Positions 22,534 to 33,806 of a DNA stretch of 64,000 nucleotides are shown here, piece after piece. The notes below the pieces were generated by a model. It made no database searches, was not told where the DNA came from, and saw only the letters and a program-made list of their open reading frames with translations. The stretch spans positions 5,410,221 through 5,474,220 of the forward strand of contig NC_081336.1 of assembly GCF_022539665.2 (NCBI RefSeq), written 5' to 3'. Origin of the DNA: Daphnia carinata (lineage: Eukaryota; Arthropoda; Branchiopoda; Diplostraca; Daphniidae). Both the position numbers and the translations under genes were made by a program. Every line of letters starts with the position of its first letter. The stretch's first letter is position 1.

Positions 22534-22809
22534 GTGCAGAATAAAGTCGGACCCCCCAGAATCACCCTAAAAGCAGGCGAAGTGATCTTCGAAGCCCTTT
22601 TCGACAGTGGTGCAGGAAAAAGCCTGCTAAGAAGCAAATTATATTCAGAACTTTGTGGAAACGTCGTAAATTTCTCTCCAAAGGTTGCAGTAGAGGTATA
22701 CGATATAAATAACAGGCGCTTGAAAACTCAGGGCACAGTCACCCTTACATTTCAACTGGTGGACGAGGAATGTCCCAATCTCTTAACCCAATCGTTCATC
22801 GTAGTGGAC
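22534..22809 (+). pseudogene. Aspartic protease of Gypsy element 2, cut at its 3' end
   Basis: An open frame with FEALFDSGAGKSLLRSKL. The catalytic Asp-Ser-Gly (near 22604) is intact, followed by a typical flap region (VAVEVYDINNRRLKTQG). The frame crosses the breakpoint at 22809/22810 and ends a few codons inside unrelated sequence. It would cleave the element polyprotein if the element were whole. Confidence 0.75.
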
Positions 22810-22923
22810 GGGCACGCTGGTAATTACAACTACTAAAAGGTCCAATTGCATCTAAGGTATTCCACAAACCCTTTGTGATATTCGTTGATTCAGTCATCTA
22901 AAATTTAACACTTTTTCATGCAG

Positions 22924-23245
22924 GTGGCGTACTTGGTACCGGTTTTGAACATATTGCTTGAACAAGGTGTTGCTGGTGCGTCTCATTCCATGGAGCAAAA
23001 GCCAGAAGTTGTAATTGTCGCACCCACTCGTGAATTGGCCATTCAAATTCACCGGGGGGCGTGTTAATTCTCCTACAATTCGGTTTTAAAATCTGTGATT
23101 GTATATGGAGGAATTGTCACGAGCTATCAGCGGTCAAATCTTCAAGCTGGGTGTAATATTGTTGTCGCGACAGCGGTGCGATTCAACGATTTCCTCGACC
23201 GTTGAGTATTTGTCTTGCCGGGGGTCAGGTTTTAAATTTTGGACG
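22924..23245 (+). pseudogene. Vasa/DDX4-like DEAD-box helicase fragment (unit 1)
   Basis: After a TTTCATGCAG acceptor the exon reads VAYLVPVLNILLEQG, then motif Ia APTRELAIQIH, a stop (GAC-stop-FSYN), then [18 protein letters not shown]. The ATPGR motif is degraded to ATAVR and motif II (DEAD) to DETD. Only the middle of helicase domain 1 is present; the P-loop exon is missing in this copy. Non-functional. Confidence 0.7.
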
Positions 23246-23804
23246 AAACTGATCTAAATAATTTGGGGATTAAGCAATCCTGGTTTTGAACAACACCAGA
23301 AGAAGACGATCAGGAAACTTAAGTAATACCAAAAGCGCTGCTAGGAAGGGCTAAACGATATATTGCATAGATCAAATGAAAGATGGTTGCTCACGTACGC
23401 AGTGACACGAAACGGCTCGGCTTATCTTGAGCTATGACAAAGATATGATTGTAAGGTTGGAATACTCCGACGTGCGGTACTGGCATGAAGTGCATCAGGA
23501 ACAGTAACGTATGCTAAACAACCTAAGCTACGCGCTCTAAGTTCCCGACATGGCATTCCTTACTAAATCGCCAATATGTTCCGGTATCTGACCGTTTTAG
23601 ACCGCCAGATTGCTCTAGTAAATAGGCATCTACTAAATATATTGGCGTTATCAAATACCGGGGCGTAATGGTGGTTTCGTATTGAACAGCGGCTATAGAA
23701 CTTGCCATGCCGAGATCAAGTTCTGTACAAATCGTAACCATTTTAATCGTTAAACAGTGACATCTAGCGGAGGGAAGTGAGGTAAGAGGAACGCCATCTA
23801 GTGG

Positions 23805-24050
23805 TCAATACCACAGAATGTAATGAATTGAGTCACATGACATTTTGACAGTAAACAAAATAAGGATTTTTAAATCACGGTATAAACCTTTTTGTTTCAT
23901 CATTTGTTTAGCACCAGTAAGTAGGGAAAATTCACTTTGCATTTTGTAATTTTTTTGCCAGGGTTTTGCTGAGTGAACTTGCAGTTCTGTAAAGTTATTC
24001 GAGATAACTGCAAATGGTAGTCCCAAAACCGGAAGAATTTTGTCTGTCAT
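23805..24050 (-). CDS. Unrecognised ORF in the direct repeat
   Basis: From ATG 24050 (MTDKILPVLGLPFAVISNN) about 80 codons stay open, and the frame is open further upstream (DEAQFLHLAPFGITRPFK). The same ORF lies at 62448-62693 with one substitution noticed. No domain recognised. It may be a leftover exon of an unknown gene. Two CATCTAG motifs lie just beyond its 3' end. Confidence 0.25.
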   Translation of the reverse strand: MTDKILPVLGLPFAVISNNFTELQVHSAKPWQKNYKMQSEFSLLTGAKQMMKQKGLYRDLKILILFTVKMSCDSIHYILWY

Positions 24051-24431
24051 CTTTACTACGTGAACTTTAAAAGGCCTTGTTATACCAAAGGGCGCCAAAT
24101 GGAGAAATTGGGCTTCATCAACGATTCAAGTAGTTGACATTTACAACTAAATTGTTAATGTTTAAATTTGATTGTATTTTCTTATTCAGATTCATTGATT
24201 TTAACAGCCTGGTTGCAAACTTTTAGCCATAGCATTGCAATCAATGTATTTATAATCCAGTCTTCAACACTCACAAATGCCAATGTACACAGTTGTTTCT
24301 ACGCTGAAACGTTTAATCTGACAATGATTTGGTCAATTTTTTTTTTTACTGGTTGACACTTCAATTTTTTAATGTTTGATGTAAGTACCAGTGTAGATGT
24401 ATTCTCGTTAGAAGTAATCGTAATGTCCTAA

Positions 24432-24920
24432 ATGTGCTCTTCTTTAGTGAAAATGGTATTGTACGAAGCTTATCAATTATTTTTTATTAATTCCGATTTA
24501 GCAACCACTTTTCGATACTTAAAAGCGAGGACCGAATGGCACCTACACTTGGACTGGATCGGACGGTTATTTGGTCGAATGGCTAGCGGCAATATTAAAC
24601 TTTACGTAGGTTGAACTTAATTTGTCTGCTTATTTGTTGTTTGTTATTCAAAAAAACTACCCTCTTTATTCCACAGGTATTCGTTCGTGCTAATTAATCA
24701 AACTATTGCGCATATGTACGGGACGCATGAGGGTTTGTTCTATCAACTCATAAATGATGAGGTAGCGGAAAATGGTTTATGCATTGATTTTCAGTAGATA
24801 ACTTATGGGCATCATGTTTTTTTATTTTTAAATTCTGTAAGGGTATCGACGGCGTGGCGAACTCTTTCTACTTAACGATGGATCGTGTAGCAAGGATGGA
24901 CTATACCTTCCTCTCCTGAC
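24432..24920 (+). pseudogene. Unrecognised spliced gene fragment in the direct repeat
   Basis: Three exon-like blocks: VKMVLYEAYQLFF..GRMASGNIKLYV (24450-24608), YSFVLINQTIAHMYGTH..CIDFQ (24678-24796) and GVANSFYLTMDRVARMDY (24841-24920). Splice phases do not join cleanly, so it is probably a decayed gene. Not recognised. The matching copy is at about 63093-63560. Confidence 0.25.
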
Positions 24921-25101
24921 ATGGGGGGATGGATTTAGCCTTGTTGTGCCATGTATCAAGGAATGTGAAGAACACTTTGAGTCCGTCTACCATTGATTCA
25001 GAATTAAACAGCCAACCCAAAGAAGTAAGCAATATTTCGCAGCAAAGAAGTCTTTTTACTTGATTTGGATTTCATATGTTCTATGTGATGAACATCATGA
25101 C

Positions 25102-25773
25102 TGGCATGATAATTTTAGGTGATGGCATTCGCGTTACGTTTAAGTCAAGATCTACTCTACAATGGGATAAATTTTTCGTAGAATAAGTATCTCCGAGAGC
25201 TATGTGTTGCAGTATCATGCTGATGGTAAAAGGTGTATTCAATTTTTAATAACTTTTGAATTTTCTTCTCTGTATGTGCAGTGACGTGACAGTACTGGTT
25301 GGTGGTGTTATCTAGGGATAAACCTTTCCATTTTCCCATCCAATCTGTAAGACAGCTCTGATTGTTTGCATAACTACAGCAATATTCCCTGCATAACAAA
25401 GGGAATGTTCTCATTTTCTTTAGTGAACTGTTCCCTGTTCAGTTCTTATTGCCATTTTTGGCAATCGAAGAGGCCCAAGAAGAATATTGATTTTCTACCA
25501 GACTGCCATTCTGCCAAAGATGTCTTCGTAAGCGATTCGGTATTTGATTGATGGTTTAGAGATCATGGGTTTATTAAATAAAACATCTTTAATTACAGAA
25601 AGGAAGGTTCCAAATGATAAGCCCATCAGTATCGTGAAAACGATATGGATATTTTGGTCCAACCCTCACACATGGTGTGTTCCAAGTTAAGTGCGTAGGT
25701 GAATTCTCATGGAAAATGTGATCCAAGCCTCCCATGTAATGGTATTTGTTTCATTTAAAGCGAAGCACAAAAA
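25102..25773. other. Single-copy DNA between the direct repeat and the inverted repeat
   Basis: No matching copy elsewhere in the window. Holds the 3' part of a short minus-strand ORF that crosses into the inverted repeat (see 25687-25881). Otherwise nothing recognisable. Confidence 0.5.
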
Positions 25774-25881
25774 TTGGTTCACATCTATTCTGTGGTCACA
25801 TTTTACCTTGATCTTAATTTCTCTTTCATTCCAGTCTCCTTGATGACATTTTGCAGCTAACCGTAAAAGATGTCCAGCCAT
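25687..25881 (-). CDS. Unrecognised short ORF spanning the left arm's outer edge
   Basis: ATG at 25881 starts MAGHLLRLAAKCHQGDWNE and stays open for 64 codons across the arm boundary at 25774. In the right arm the same start occurs at 53314 but the frame is cut after DHRIDVNQ. It may be the first exon of a gene that extends left. No domain recognised. Its continuity here is evidence that the left arm is the original locus. Confidence 0.3.
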   Translation of the reverse strand: MAGHLLRLAAKCHQGDWNEREIKIKVKCDHRIDVNQFLCFALNETNTITWEAWITFSMRIHLRT

Positions 25882-26065
25882 TATATTTCCCTGTTTAAGA
25901 ATAGAAGACGAAAAGAGATGCTAAATTTTCAAAGAACGCTACTCAGACGACACGGCTAATTGCTGATTCATCCCGAACAGTAAAGAGTTTTATTCTCTTA
26001 AATTCAAGTGCATATCTGGGCTCCCTTCTTTCTGTGGCCCCGTTTCCCCTAAATTTCTAATAAGC

Positions 26066-26160
26066 CCGTAGGGGGGTCATGCCCCTACTGTGATCAGCAG
26101 TTAAAGGTTGTGAGTGCGCTGTCCGGAAAGGGGACGTGGGGGTCCCCCTGGCTCGATGAT
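26066..26160 (+). pseudogene. Cysteine-rich remnant, perhaps piggyBac transposase C-terminus
   Basis: GSCPYCDQQLKVVSALSGK resembles GSCRYCDQQKKLEVRCPES encoded at 46930-46990 elsewhere in the arm, so two related copies exist in opposite orientation. The CxYC..Q pattern recalls the C-terminal Cys-rich finger of piggyBac-like transposases. Very short; the family call is tentative. The right-arm counterpart is at about 53036-53130. Confidence 0.3.
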
Positions 26161-26294
26161 ATCTTTTTGAGGGTCTTGGGGCTACCCACATATCCGAATA
26201 ACGGTTAATCGCTCACGTGAAAACTTGTCCTTATCATCACTCTTCATCCTTTTCCGGCTTCTCTTAGCCACGCACCGGGTAATCTCCCCGGTGA

Positions 26295-26355
26295 GTCAAC
26301 TAAGGTAGGGGGAGACTCTACTCATGTGGTAGAGTTTTCTCCTACCTTAGTTGAC
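26295..26355. repeat. 61-nt near-perfect hairpin
   Basis: GTCAACTAAGGTAGG pairs with CCTACCTTAGTTGAC and the pairing continues inward through GAGACTCTAC/GTAGAGTTTTC around a CATG centre. The identical-length copy is at 52841-52901. It could be the end of a small palindromic element or a miRNA-like fold. Confidence 0.75.
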
Positions 26356-26497
26356 ACAAAAAAATTTTACATCAATAAAAATTGTTTTTTTTCAATTCAA
26401 AAATCTTTTTACTTATTTTGTCTTTCTTGCACCTTATTTTATACGTCTACATGTAATCCGCATGAGGTATTTCTTCATTTATCTTTTGCTGATATGC

Positions 26498-26570
26498 ATC
26501 ATTCTGGGATTCGAACCTCAGACATTTCATATCTCAGTCGAACGCTCTACCATTGAGCCACTGTTAACCA
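26498..26570 (-). other. tRNA-like sequence A (left arm)
   Basis: Read on the minus strand it has box A TGGCTCAATGGTAGAGC with a perfect D stem (GCTC/GAGC), a possible anticodon loop CTGAGAT and box B GGTTCGAATCCC. The acceptor ends do not pair, so this is probably a SINE head or pseudo-tRNA. The right-arm copy has lost a box B base (TTCGAATACC). Confidence 0.45.
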
Positions 26571-26656
26571 TACAGACAATAATTCCCATTTGAAAGCGTA
26601 TCGACTTATCCACTACAAACAAAGGTATTAAGGAAGAAATTACATATTTGTATACG

Positions 26657-26730
26657 TTGTAGATGGCTCAATGGTAAAGTATTAAACTGATACGCTGGAG
26701 GTCTAGGGTTCGATCCCCAATCCAGTTCAT
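26657..26730 (+). other. tRNA-like sequence B (left arm)
   Basis: TGGCTCAATGGTAAAG and GGGTTCGATCCCC give box A and box B at tRNA spacing, in the opposite orientation to sequence A about 90 bp away. No acceptor pairing. Two head-to-head tRNA-like units suggest SINE remnants rather than tRNA genes. Confidence 0.4.
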
Positions 26731-26877
26731 GAAAATACTCTCATAAATAAAAACAAACTTCATTTAAAAATCTAACACATTTTTTATTGTCCCTCCATCC
26801 TCCCACAAATCCTCCACTTACATTCACATCTTACAACACAACACAATACAAGACATACATAAATAACTAACTAACAG

Positions 26878-27189
26878 GTTGGCTGCCACGCCACTAAATT
26901 TACTACAATTAATTACGTCGCTATCGGAAGGATAGCGACCAAGGGGGACTTGCCCGCTGACAAGTCCGGGCTGACATGATGATGGAGACCGTTGTGGGAA
27001 CGCACACCCCAGGTCTCCACCACACATCGGACAAAGGGAGTCCCTCTGGTGCGTTGCCTAATTGCCTTTCGGCGAATCTTGGGCAGTGGCAACTACTCCA
27101 CCTCATGACAGATAGGCCATGAGGCAGAACAGCGCGGCCCGTCCCTATATAGCTAAAAAAAAAGGGGAGAAACGGGCGTGGCAGCCAAC
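26878..27189. mobile_element. 312-bp MITE-like element (left arm)
   Basis: Terminal inverted repeats GTTGGCTGCCACGCC and GGCGTGGCAGCCAAC bound the element. Inside is a small hairpin (CGCTATCGGAAGGATAGCG near 26921) and no coding capacity. No clear target duplication. Copy at 52009-52318 (310 bp). Superfamily not determined. Confidence 0.7.
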
Positions 27190-27249
27190 GTGTAAATTAG
27201 TACTACACAATTACACAATAAAAAAATACAACGATACCACAAAGACCAG

Positions 27250-27510
27250 GCGATGACGTGGCGACCACGAGGCGACGGGCGAGGCGATGATGGCGCGACG
27301 GGCGAAGAGAAGACGTGGCGACCGGGCGAGAAGGTGACGTGGCGACGGGAAAGGCGAAGACGGGGCGACGGGCGAGGCGAAGACGGGGCGACGGGCGAGG
27401 CGACGACGGGCGAGACGAAGACGCGGCGACGGGCGTGGCGACGACGGGGCGACGGCCGAAGCCAAGACGGGACGACGGCCGAAGCGAAGACGGGATGACG
27501 GGCAAGGTAA
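27250..27510. repeat. GC-rich 24-bp minisatellite (left arm)
   Basis: Units like GGGCGAGGCGAAGACGGGGC repeat with a 24-bp period and variants. Because 24 is a multiple of three, and the sequence lacks stops, several frames stay open on both strands; none is taken as a gene. The right-arm copy (51590-51940) is about 114 bp longer. Confidence 0.85.
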
Positions 27511-29709
27511 TGACGGGCGTGGCGAACACGAAGAAGGCTTTGTTCTTAATCGTAAAAGTAAAGAAAAAGAACCAGTTAGTGGGAAATATAAGATTGTTGT
27601 TGTAACCAAACGTTGAAAGCAATTCGACTTACTTCTGCTGTCCGAAGACTGAAAAGACTGTAGGGCCAGCAAATAGGCAGCAGACAGCTAAGAGTTGGCA
27701 GTTCTATGGTTGAATGTTCAATTTAAATAAAAAGGCAAACTATATGAGGCAGAAGAAAAATTTAAAATACCAGTAGAAATTGTGTTGAGGTACATGTCTA
27801 TGTCTGTTGGTAGGCTAGGTCGAGATTACAACTGCCGAAATGACTGTTGTTACAGCTGATACTGCAACGAAGATGAATATGGTGCACTACTCAGATCACG
27901 ATTAACAGTAGACCATGAGTGGTTAAAGAGTAGAAGAATGATATTATGGTATTCCTACCCATAGGATTTGCATCTTTGGTGACATTCCTCAACAGGACGT
28001 ATTCTTTACAAACGAAGTTTCATGAGCTAAACCTTAGAAGCAAAATCCATCAATGAGATTCTGATAACAAAACATTAGTCTTATACCTCTCAATGAGCAC
28101 TCGTATAGTTTTATGAATGCAACGTAGTAGGTTGCTAACAGTTTTTTGGTTTGTCAGCTGACATAGGTGATTAAAAGACGTGTACCATAAACACCAAGCA
28201 TTCTGTGGGCTTCACTTCTAAAACACACTCAGGGATGAAAACGTACAGAAGCACCATTAGTTTTTCTTAAGTTTTCCATTGGAATATGACATATTTAACA
28301 GAAACTTTCGAACACAGCTTTCACCGTTCACACTTAGTCAGCAAGTAAATAGTGACACAGCAGCGTCATCTTGTTTTCCAATTAACAACCGAAAAATTCA
28401 TCAAAATTGAAAATATTGCTTTTTTGAGACGGGAACTGTATTGATGTGAACTCTTTAAACATACTTTTAGATCGTGAATCACTCACACACAATCACATTT
28501 TTTCACTGACTTTTATTTATTTATCCAAAAACCTAGATATTTCTAGGAAAATACATGATTTGGGTTCACAGTTCAACAAGGATGCTGATTGCGCTTCACA
28601 CACATCTAGAAATTTCGCAAGTTGACGTATCTCTGGATTGTTAGCTAGTCAACATCTGCATGATAATACACTTTCTTTTTTTTTGAACAGCTGCAATGGT
28701 ATTTCGGTCATAAGTTCCACGGAAAAATTTCTCCATTGAGGCAAGAACGCCAATTGTGCGTTATCTTGTGCCTATTTTCAATTAAATGGATACGCCGTCA
28801 CTTTTCTGATCGGAAGAGCTCACTTTGGCCTGGAATATTGTTTTGAATGGTGTAATTAGTATACATTGCATACATTAAATTGGATCAATTACTTTTTGGC
28901 ATACGTTCAATTGTGTGAGGCTGTCAAACCGTCGACAGGCGGTATCTAAAGGAGGAAATCAGCTACGAGCTTGCGGACTCTAAACAAACGCAAAACTAAT
29001 AAAAAATTATAAAGATAGCCTGAAACCAAATTGTAAAGAAAATTAATTTTAGTTTCCAGCACTTCATCAATCAAACATCGTCAACGTTGGCACAGGTGAT
29101 TTTTCCATGTTCATTGTTTCAGGTCACCAATTTCTACTATATGATTCAAGAGGAAATGAGGTTACACGAACAGAAAATTAACCATACAATTCAACTGATA
29201 GATAAAAACACCATGATGCGTGGAAGTGAAATACACCACATCACAACTGTTAAAACTGTCAGAACATTCACCACCCATGCAAAACATTTTCTGATTCATT
29301 GATCTTCATCACCTAGCCTATACCACGAAAACCAAACACAATTAGTGCATAACGTTTTGCTGATGAAAGCTAACATATACCTGACAAATTTACTGCAGAC
29401 CAGCAATTCCTGATGGACTCCCACACAACATTCCAGATAAACAAAACAGTAGTTATTCCTAAACAAACATCTTGCAATAGTGGTCAATATAATGCAGTAA
29501 CTGGTAAACATAAAATCTCACATGAACAACAAATGTGAACGGAACCATTCGAAAATGAGGTAAACAATTTCAAAAATGAATTTGCACAAAAAGGATTTTA
29601 ACTAAAACACTACCAGAGAACGAAGTTTTTCCTTCCACCTTTTCCTAATTTTAAAATCAATTAAAGAAACATAATTGTTAAGCAAATCTCACTGTGTACC
29701 TTTTTGTTG
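27511..29709. other. Left-arm DNA without a recognisable gene
   Basis: Matches 47046-48704 plus 51022-51589 in the right arm. Position 28072 corresponds to the insertion site of the non-LTR element, here uninterrupted, and so gives the pre-insertion sequence. Short frames such as 29087-29302 are shared by both arms only because of the duplication. Confidence 0.5.
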
Positions 29710-30044
29710 GTTGAATTTGGGAATGGCTTACTAGTTGGAATAAGTTTTTTTCTTTTACCCCAGATTTGCTTTCCGGGCAGCGCACTTCCAACTTTTTCTG
29801 CTGATCACAGTATCTGCATGACCCGCTGCAGAATTATCGCAAGTGAAGAGGAAATCGGGTCACAGATACAAAGGGGCACAGGTACACGTTTATTTTCTTT
29901 AAATACCATAACGAGTGAAATAAACGAATCCGAAGAGCTTCGGTAATCATTCCAACTACCATAATTTTTTTGGCACTGAGCCTCCGTCAATTTTCTTTCC
30001 CAATCCTTTATAATTAAGAATCTGCCTTTAGAAAAATAAAACAA
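29710..30044 (-). pseudogene. Possible piggyBac-like transposase C-terminal remnant (left arm)
   Basis: Same sequence as 46711-47045. On the minus strand: DWERKLTEAQCQKNYGSWN, then CDPISSSLA, then, one frame over, GSCRYCDQQKKLEVRCPES. The order (a helical tail, a DPISSS linker, a CxxC finger) suggests the C-terminal end of a piggyBac-like protein. A frame shift before the finger disables it. The assignment is a hypothesis from pattern only. Confidence 0.3.
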
Positions 30045-30660
30045 AAATCAGTGTAAATTTCTTGTCAATTGAATTACCTAAAACTGTGGAATCCTAGAGA
30101 CATAATATTCTACAAACTCTTTGAATCCCTTGAAAGCAGAAAAATTTCTGCTAAAAGGTCCACGTTAGCCAGATACAGGTCAACTGGTACTTCCTTTTCG
30201 ACTGGCATTGGCAGTGATAAATAACAAGTAGGATCAAATGCAACTGAGACCTCATCAGACCCCATACAAACCAAAGCCAATTTCAATACCCAACTAAAGA
30301 GATCTACTACTACAGAATCTATCTGTATTCTACTTATGATAAAATACCCAACATTCATGTGCAGCTTCCTGAAAAATAAAATGAGTTGGAACACAAGTGA
30401 ACCTTGCTAATAAAAATTTGTAGCTATTTCACCTATATTTTGTCAGTGTCCATCGATGCAAGACTTCTTCAAAATCGGATTCAGATGTTCGTCTAAGACC
30501 CCCCAGAACAACGTAGAGTAGTTCTCGCGAAGCAGGGTGCTGGTATCCGGGAAACTGCAGAGCAAATCTACCGACTTGCAACTTACCCAATTCAAAATCG
30601 TTACGATGCACAAGTTAAAAACCTAGCTTTTACAAAGCAAGTAAATGGTATACCTTAAAT
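30045..30660 (-). other. Unrecognised ORFs (left arm)
   Basis: Two short open frames (about 30110-30394 and 30429-30611) with GT/AG-like ends. The first includes CMGSDEVSVAFDPTCYLSL and looks protein-like; the second does not. Same in the right arm at 46146-46681. Could be upstream parts of the piggyBac-like remnant. No family recognised. Confidence 0.2.
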
Positions 30661-31353
30661 ACACTCGAAGGTAATGCATGGTCACCTTGGTAAGGTGTCC
30701 GCCAGACCACATCGTTCGTACAAGATGGCGCCGAGCATTTGCAGTTCCTCCCTTGGATTTCACCTACAAAAATAAAGGTCTGCCACGTTCGGCTGCCGTG
30801 ATATAACTAGCCGCTACGACGCCATGATAAATGTGGCCATCAGCAGCTCAGCTCAGCACAGCACCTGGGCCACCTAGCGACTAGCCCCCTACGAGCCTAA
30901 AGCAAATATTTTGTTTGACAAATAAGACTTTAATTGAATAAAAAAAAAATTTTTTAATGGGATGGGAAGAAAAAAAATCTAGGTATTGAAATAAACCACA
31001 AAAAAAAAAACAGAAAGACTAAGAACTTAATCTAATTAATTCAATGTGCGTTGGTTCGTACGATGTTTCGTCGACTGGATCATTCGCAACAACGTGACTT
31101 TTCTAATAACTTATACATCTACTTACTAATGCCATCAACTTTCGTTTTTCAAAATACGGAATTACATGACATCACGTATTTTACCGCCTGCTCCCTCCGA
31201 GACTCTTACGGCGCTATACACCATTTTTATTAAAATCTTTTGGTTATGGGGAACTTACTGAACAATGAGTCGTGTAATTTATTGTTTCCAATCTATTTTA
31301 CAAAAGCCAAGCCACTACCTGTATGCACCATCATTGACGAGAGCGGTAGGTTG
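30661..31353. other. Left-arm non-coding DNA
   Basis: Contains a GC-richer block (30680-30900), then A- and T-runs (30930-31010), resembling a short retroposed sequence with an A-rich tail, but no target duplication was seen. Confidence 0.35.
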
Positions 31354-32862
31354 TCAGGGTAGGCTGAATCTTTCCATAAGTTTACCCTGTTCCGTGAGAT
31401 TTTTTCTAACTTTTGTCCTCATATAATAGATGGGGCAATCTCGGCTAAATGTGGCAAACGATTAGTATTAAGTATGTAACATGATTAGGATATCACTCAA
31501 ACTATTTACTTGCAACAAAGAATCTCTTCGTTGAGACTTCCCTGGCACCGTTGACATTCTGTCCATAAACGATTAAACTTCTCTTCGAGAGCATAAAGTT
31601 GGCCAATTTCCCTCTGGTAGAACTCCGATTCTTTCGGCTTGCAAAATCTGTTTAAATTGGAACAGCAATTTTAACAAACATCGCCGAGATAGGCAGAAAT
31701 TAGACTTACTTGCATACAGCACTATCGTCTGGAAGGACGGTTTTGCATCCAACACAGGTGGATTTGCGTGTGGTAAAGCTAGCCAATCCACCAATTTTTG
31801 AAGTAACAAATGAAGGCGTCCGGGTATGGTAACCATCTACAATACGGAATACAAACCGTTCAATTATGTCAAGCAAATAAAGGCGATAAGTCCGTGTTTA
31901 CGTAGCAACAATGATTCCGCTTTAGATCCAAGTATGGGTTCCAAAATCCGAACAAGGGGTTTTGAAAGCTGATTTTCCAAATGGTATGGGGCATCAATAG
32001 GTACGCTGTATTCCATTACAAAAATAGGGTTTTCCGTCTAAAGAAGACGTATGAAAACTTAATAGTTCATGAGAAATTTGAAATCCAAAGACGAACCTTG
32101 AGGTAGGCTGGTGTACTTTTAGCGGCTGCGATAATGACATACGGAACTCGATCCCCTAATTTTGGGGTTGTACCAGCATCTCGCTTACGCATCTTGTGAG
32201 CTAGTTCCACATGTGCCTGTTTGCTGGCGTAGTCTTTATCTGTTTTAGTCAGCTCCTTTTTAATAAAAGAAAGCAAACGGATAAAATCACAGTATTCCAA
32301 AACATAGTTACGCTCTACCTTGGTAATCATCAGAAGTGAGATATCGACTTTGTTGCGCAGCAAGTCGAAAATAGATTGTTTGGCGTATTCTAGTGCTCCA
32401 CCCGGATCTCTAAGAGAAAATATCAAAACCTCAAACTTTGAATACTAAAACTGATGACTTTTTGTTTACCGATCAATCAAACTTTTCTGCAGACCAGCTA
32501 TTGATAAGATTGGCAACGAGTTGACAATTATCACGACGAACAGTTTCTAAACCCTTACAATCCATTTTGTCAAACTTTTCAGGTTTGGTCCAATACAATC
32601 CTGGATACCTGTGAAGACAGAAACAGACAGTGCAACTGGTATCTCATCTAACAAGTCTTTATAAATCAGAACCGTAATTACCTCTTTTCGTTGATCAATA
32701 AATAGGGGTAATAGACTTTTTCGAATTCCAAATTAATGGGTTTGACAAATTTTGCCGACACAAATGCGGCAGCTTCTCGGCCTAATTCCATGGCTTCGGC
32801 CACCGTGGGTACACCGAATTTCACCATTACGGAATCTGTGTTACCATAGATTACCTGACGTG
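31354..32862 (-). pseudogene. POLD1: DNA polymerase delta catalytic subunit, C-terminal exons (left arm)
   Basis: Same content as 43893-45400. Seven or more exons with short introns encode the polymerase from motif C to the C-terminus: [90 protein letters not shown], then CVGCKTVLPDDSAVCK and CQRCQGSL with later cysteines (the CysA zinc and CysB iron-sulphur motifs). Motif C normally reads YGDTDS; the catalytic Asp is Asn here. A one-base shift follows NLINSW in both arms. The N-terminal two thirds are missing and the fragment is joined directly to vasa-like sequence. Confidence 0.85.
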
Positions 32863-32864
32863 AC

Positions 32865-33797
32865 ACTAATTGAGAAAATCCTCGAGTCGCCCCGCGGTCG
32901 CGACAAGAGTATTGCACCCAGCTTGAAGATTTGACCGATGATGGCTCGTGACAGTTCCTTGATATATGACAGATTTTAAAACCGAATTGTAGGAGAATTT
33001 ACACGCCCCGCGGTGAATTTGAATCGAAAATTCACGAGTGCGTGCGACAATTACAACTTCTGGCTTTTGAACCATGGCGGGGATGCACCAGAAACACCTT
33101 GTTCTAACAATATGTTCATAAACGGTACCAAGTACGCCGCCTATATGAAAAAATGTGAAATTTTAGATGACTTAATCAACGAATGTCACGAAGGGTTTCT
33201 TGAGTATCTTAAATGCAATTGGACCTTTTCGTAGTCGCAATCACAGACGTGCCCACTCAAAATTACTTTTACCTCAACTTACCCAGTTCATATCGACCCA
33301 TTCGAATCAAGTTAGTACGAAGGCATCAAGGTTTCAAAATTACACAGCGTTCATTAATTGGATTACCGTTTTGCCGGAGCCCGTGACAGCACAAGTAATC
33401 AAATCTCTTTTGGCAAGAATATCTGCAACTGAAGCTTTCTGTATAGGTGTTGATTTTATGTAGCCAGCAATCTTAATGTTTTGAAGTAGTAGTGGGCGCA
33501 GGCCGGCTTCTTCGAATGATGTTATTTATCGAGGTACATCTTTTTCTGTAACCTAAAGCAAATCCAAATAGATATTTTCAAAACATAAACTACTGTTTCG
33601 AAAAATGGTTTACCTGGAGGACGACTTTATCAAAATTGTTAAAGTGTTCCCCACAGACGATCCCCTTAAACAGTTCCTTTTCATCGCATGTCACAGCTTC
33701 TGGAATGTATTGTTCACGCAGCTTTCCGTCGATTCATCAATAGATTCGGGCAGCATTTCGAGGTGTGGCCGGACTCGGCTGGAGATTCGGGCTGAGA
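32865..33797 (-). pseudogene. Vasa/DDX4-like helicase fragment (left arm)
   Basis: Mirror of 42958-43890. Exons cover the stretch after the zinc knuckles (REQYIPEAVT, KELFKGIVCGEHFNNFD), the Q motif and P-loop (STPIQKASVADILAKRD, AVTGSGKT) and motif Ia (here ARTREFSIQIH in place of APTRELAIQIH) up to ATAGRLEDF. There it stops and POLD1 motif C begins. Several substitutions and stops. It lies 10-30 bp after the MFS stop codon, in the same orientation. Confidence 0.75.
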
Positions 33798-33806
33798 AAT
33801 AGTTAA

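Larger units (their letters stand above)
19605..22809 (+). mobile_element. Truncated Ty3/Gypsy retrotransposon (element 2)
   Basis: A 5' LTR, a primer-binding-like site, a broken gag and the first part of protease follow in order. The element stops abruptly at 22809, where the 2.3-kb direct repeat begins; reverse transcriptase, integrase and the 3' LTR are absent. It lies in opposite orientation to element 1 and is not a close copy of it (different gag and knuckles). Confidence 0.8.
22810..25101. repeat. 2.3-kb direct repeat, unit 1
   Basis: Base for base the same as 61453-63744 (offset 38,643, unchanged at both ends), with only a handful of substitutions noticed. Unit 1 starts directly at the broken Gypsy protease. 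Unit 2 is preceded by more vasa-like exons, so unit 2 preserves the original left context and unit 1 is the transferred or truncated copy. Confidence 0.93.

Noticed and set aside
31051-31233. 60-codon frame identical in both arms (also 45521-45703)
   Set aside because: Conservation follows from the recent duplication; it has no motif and sits in non-coding DNA.
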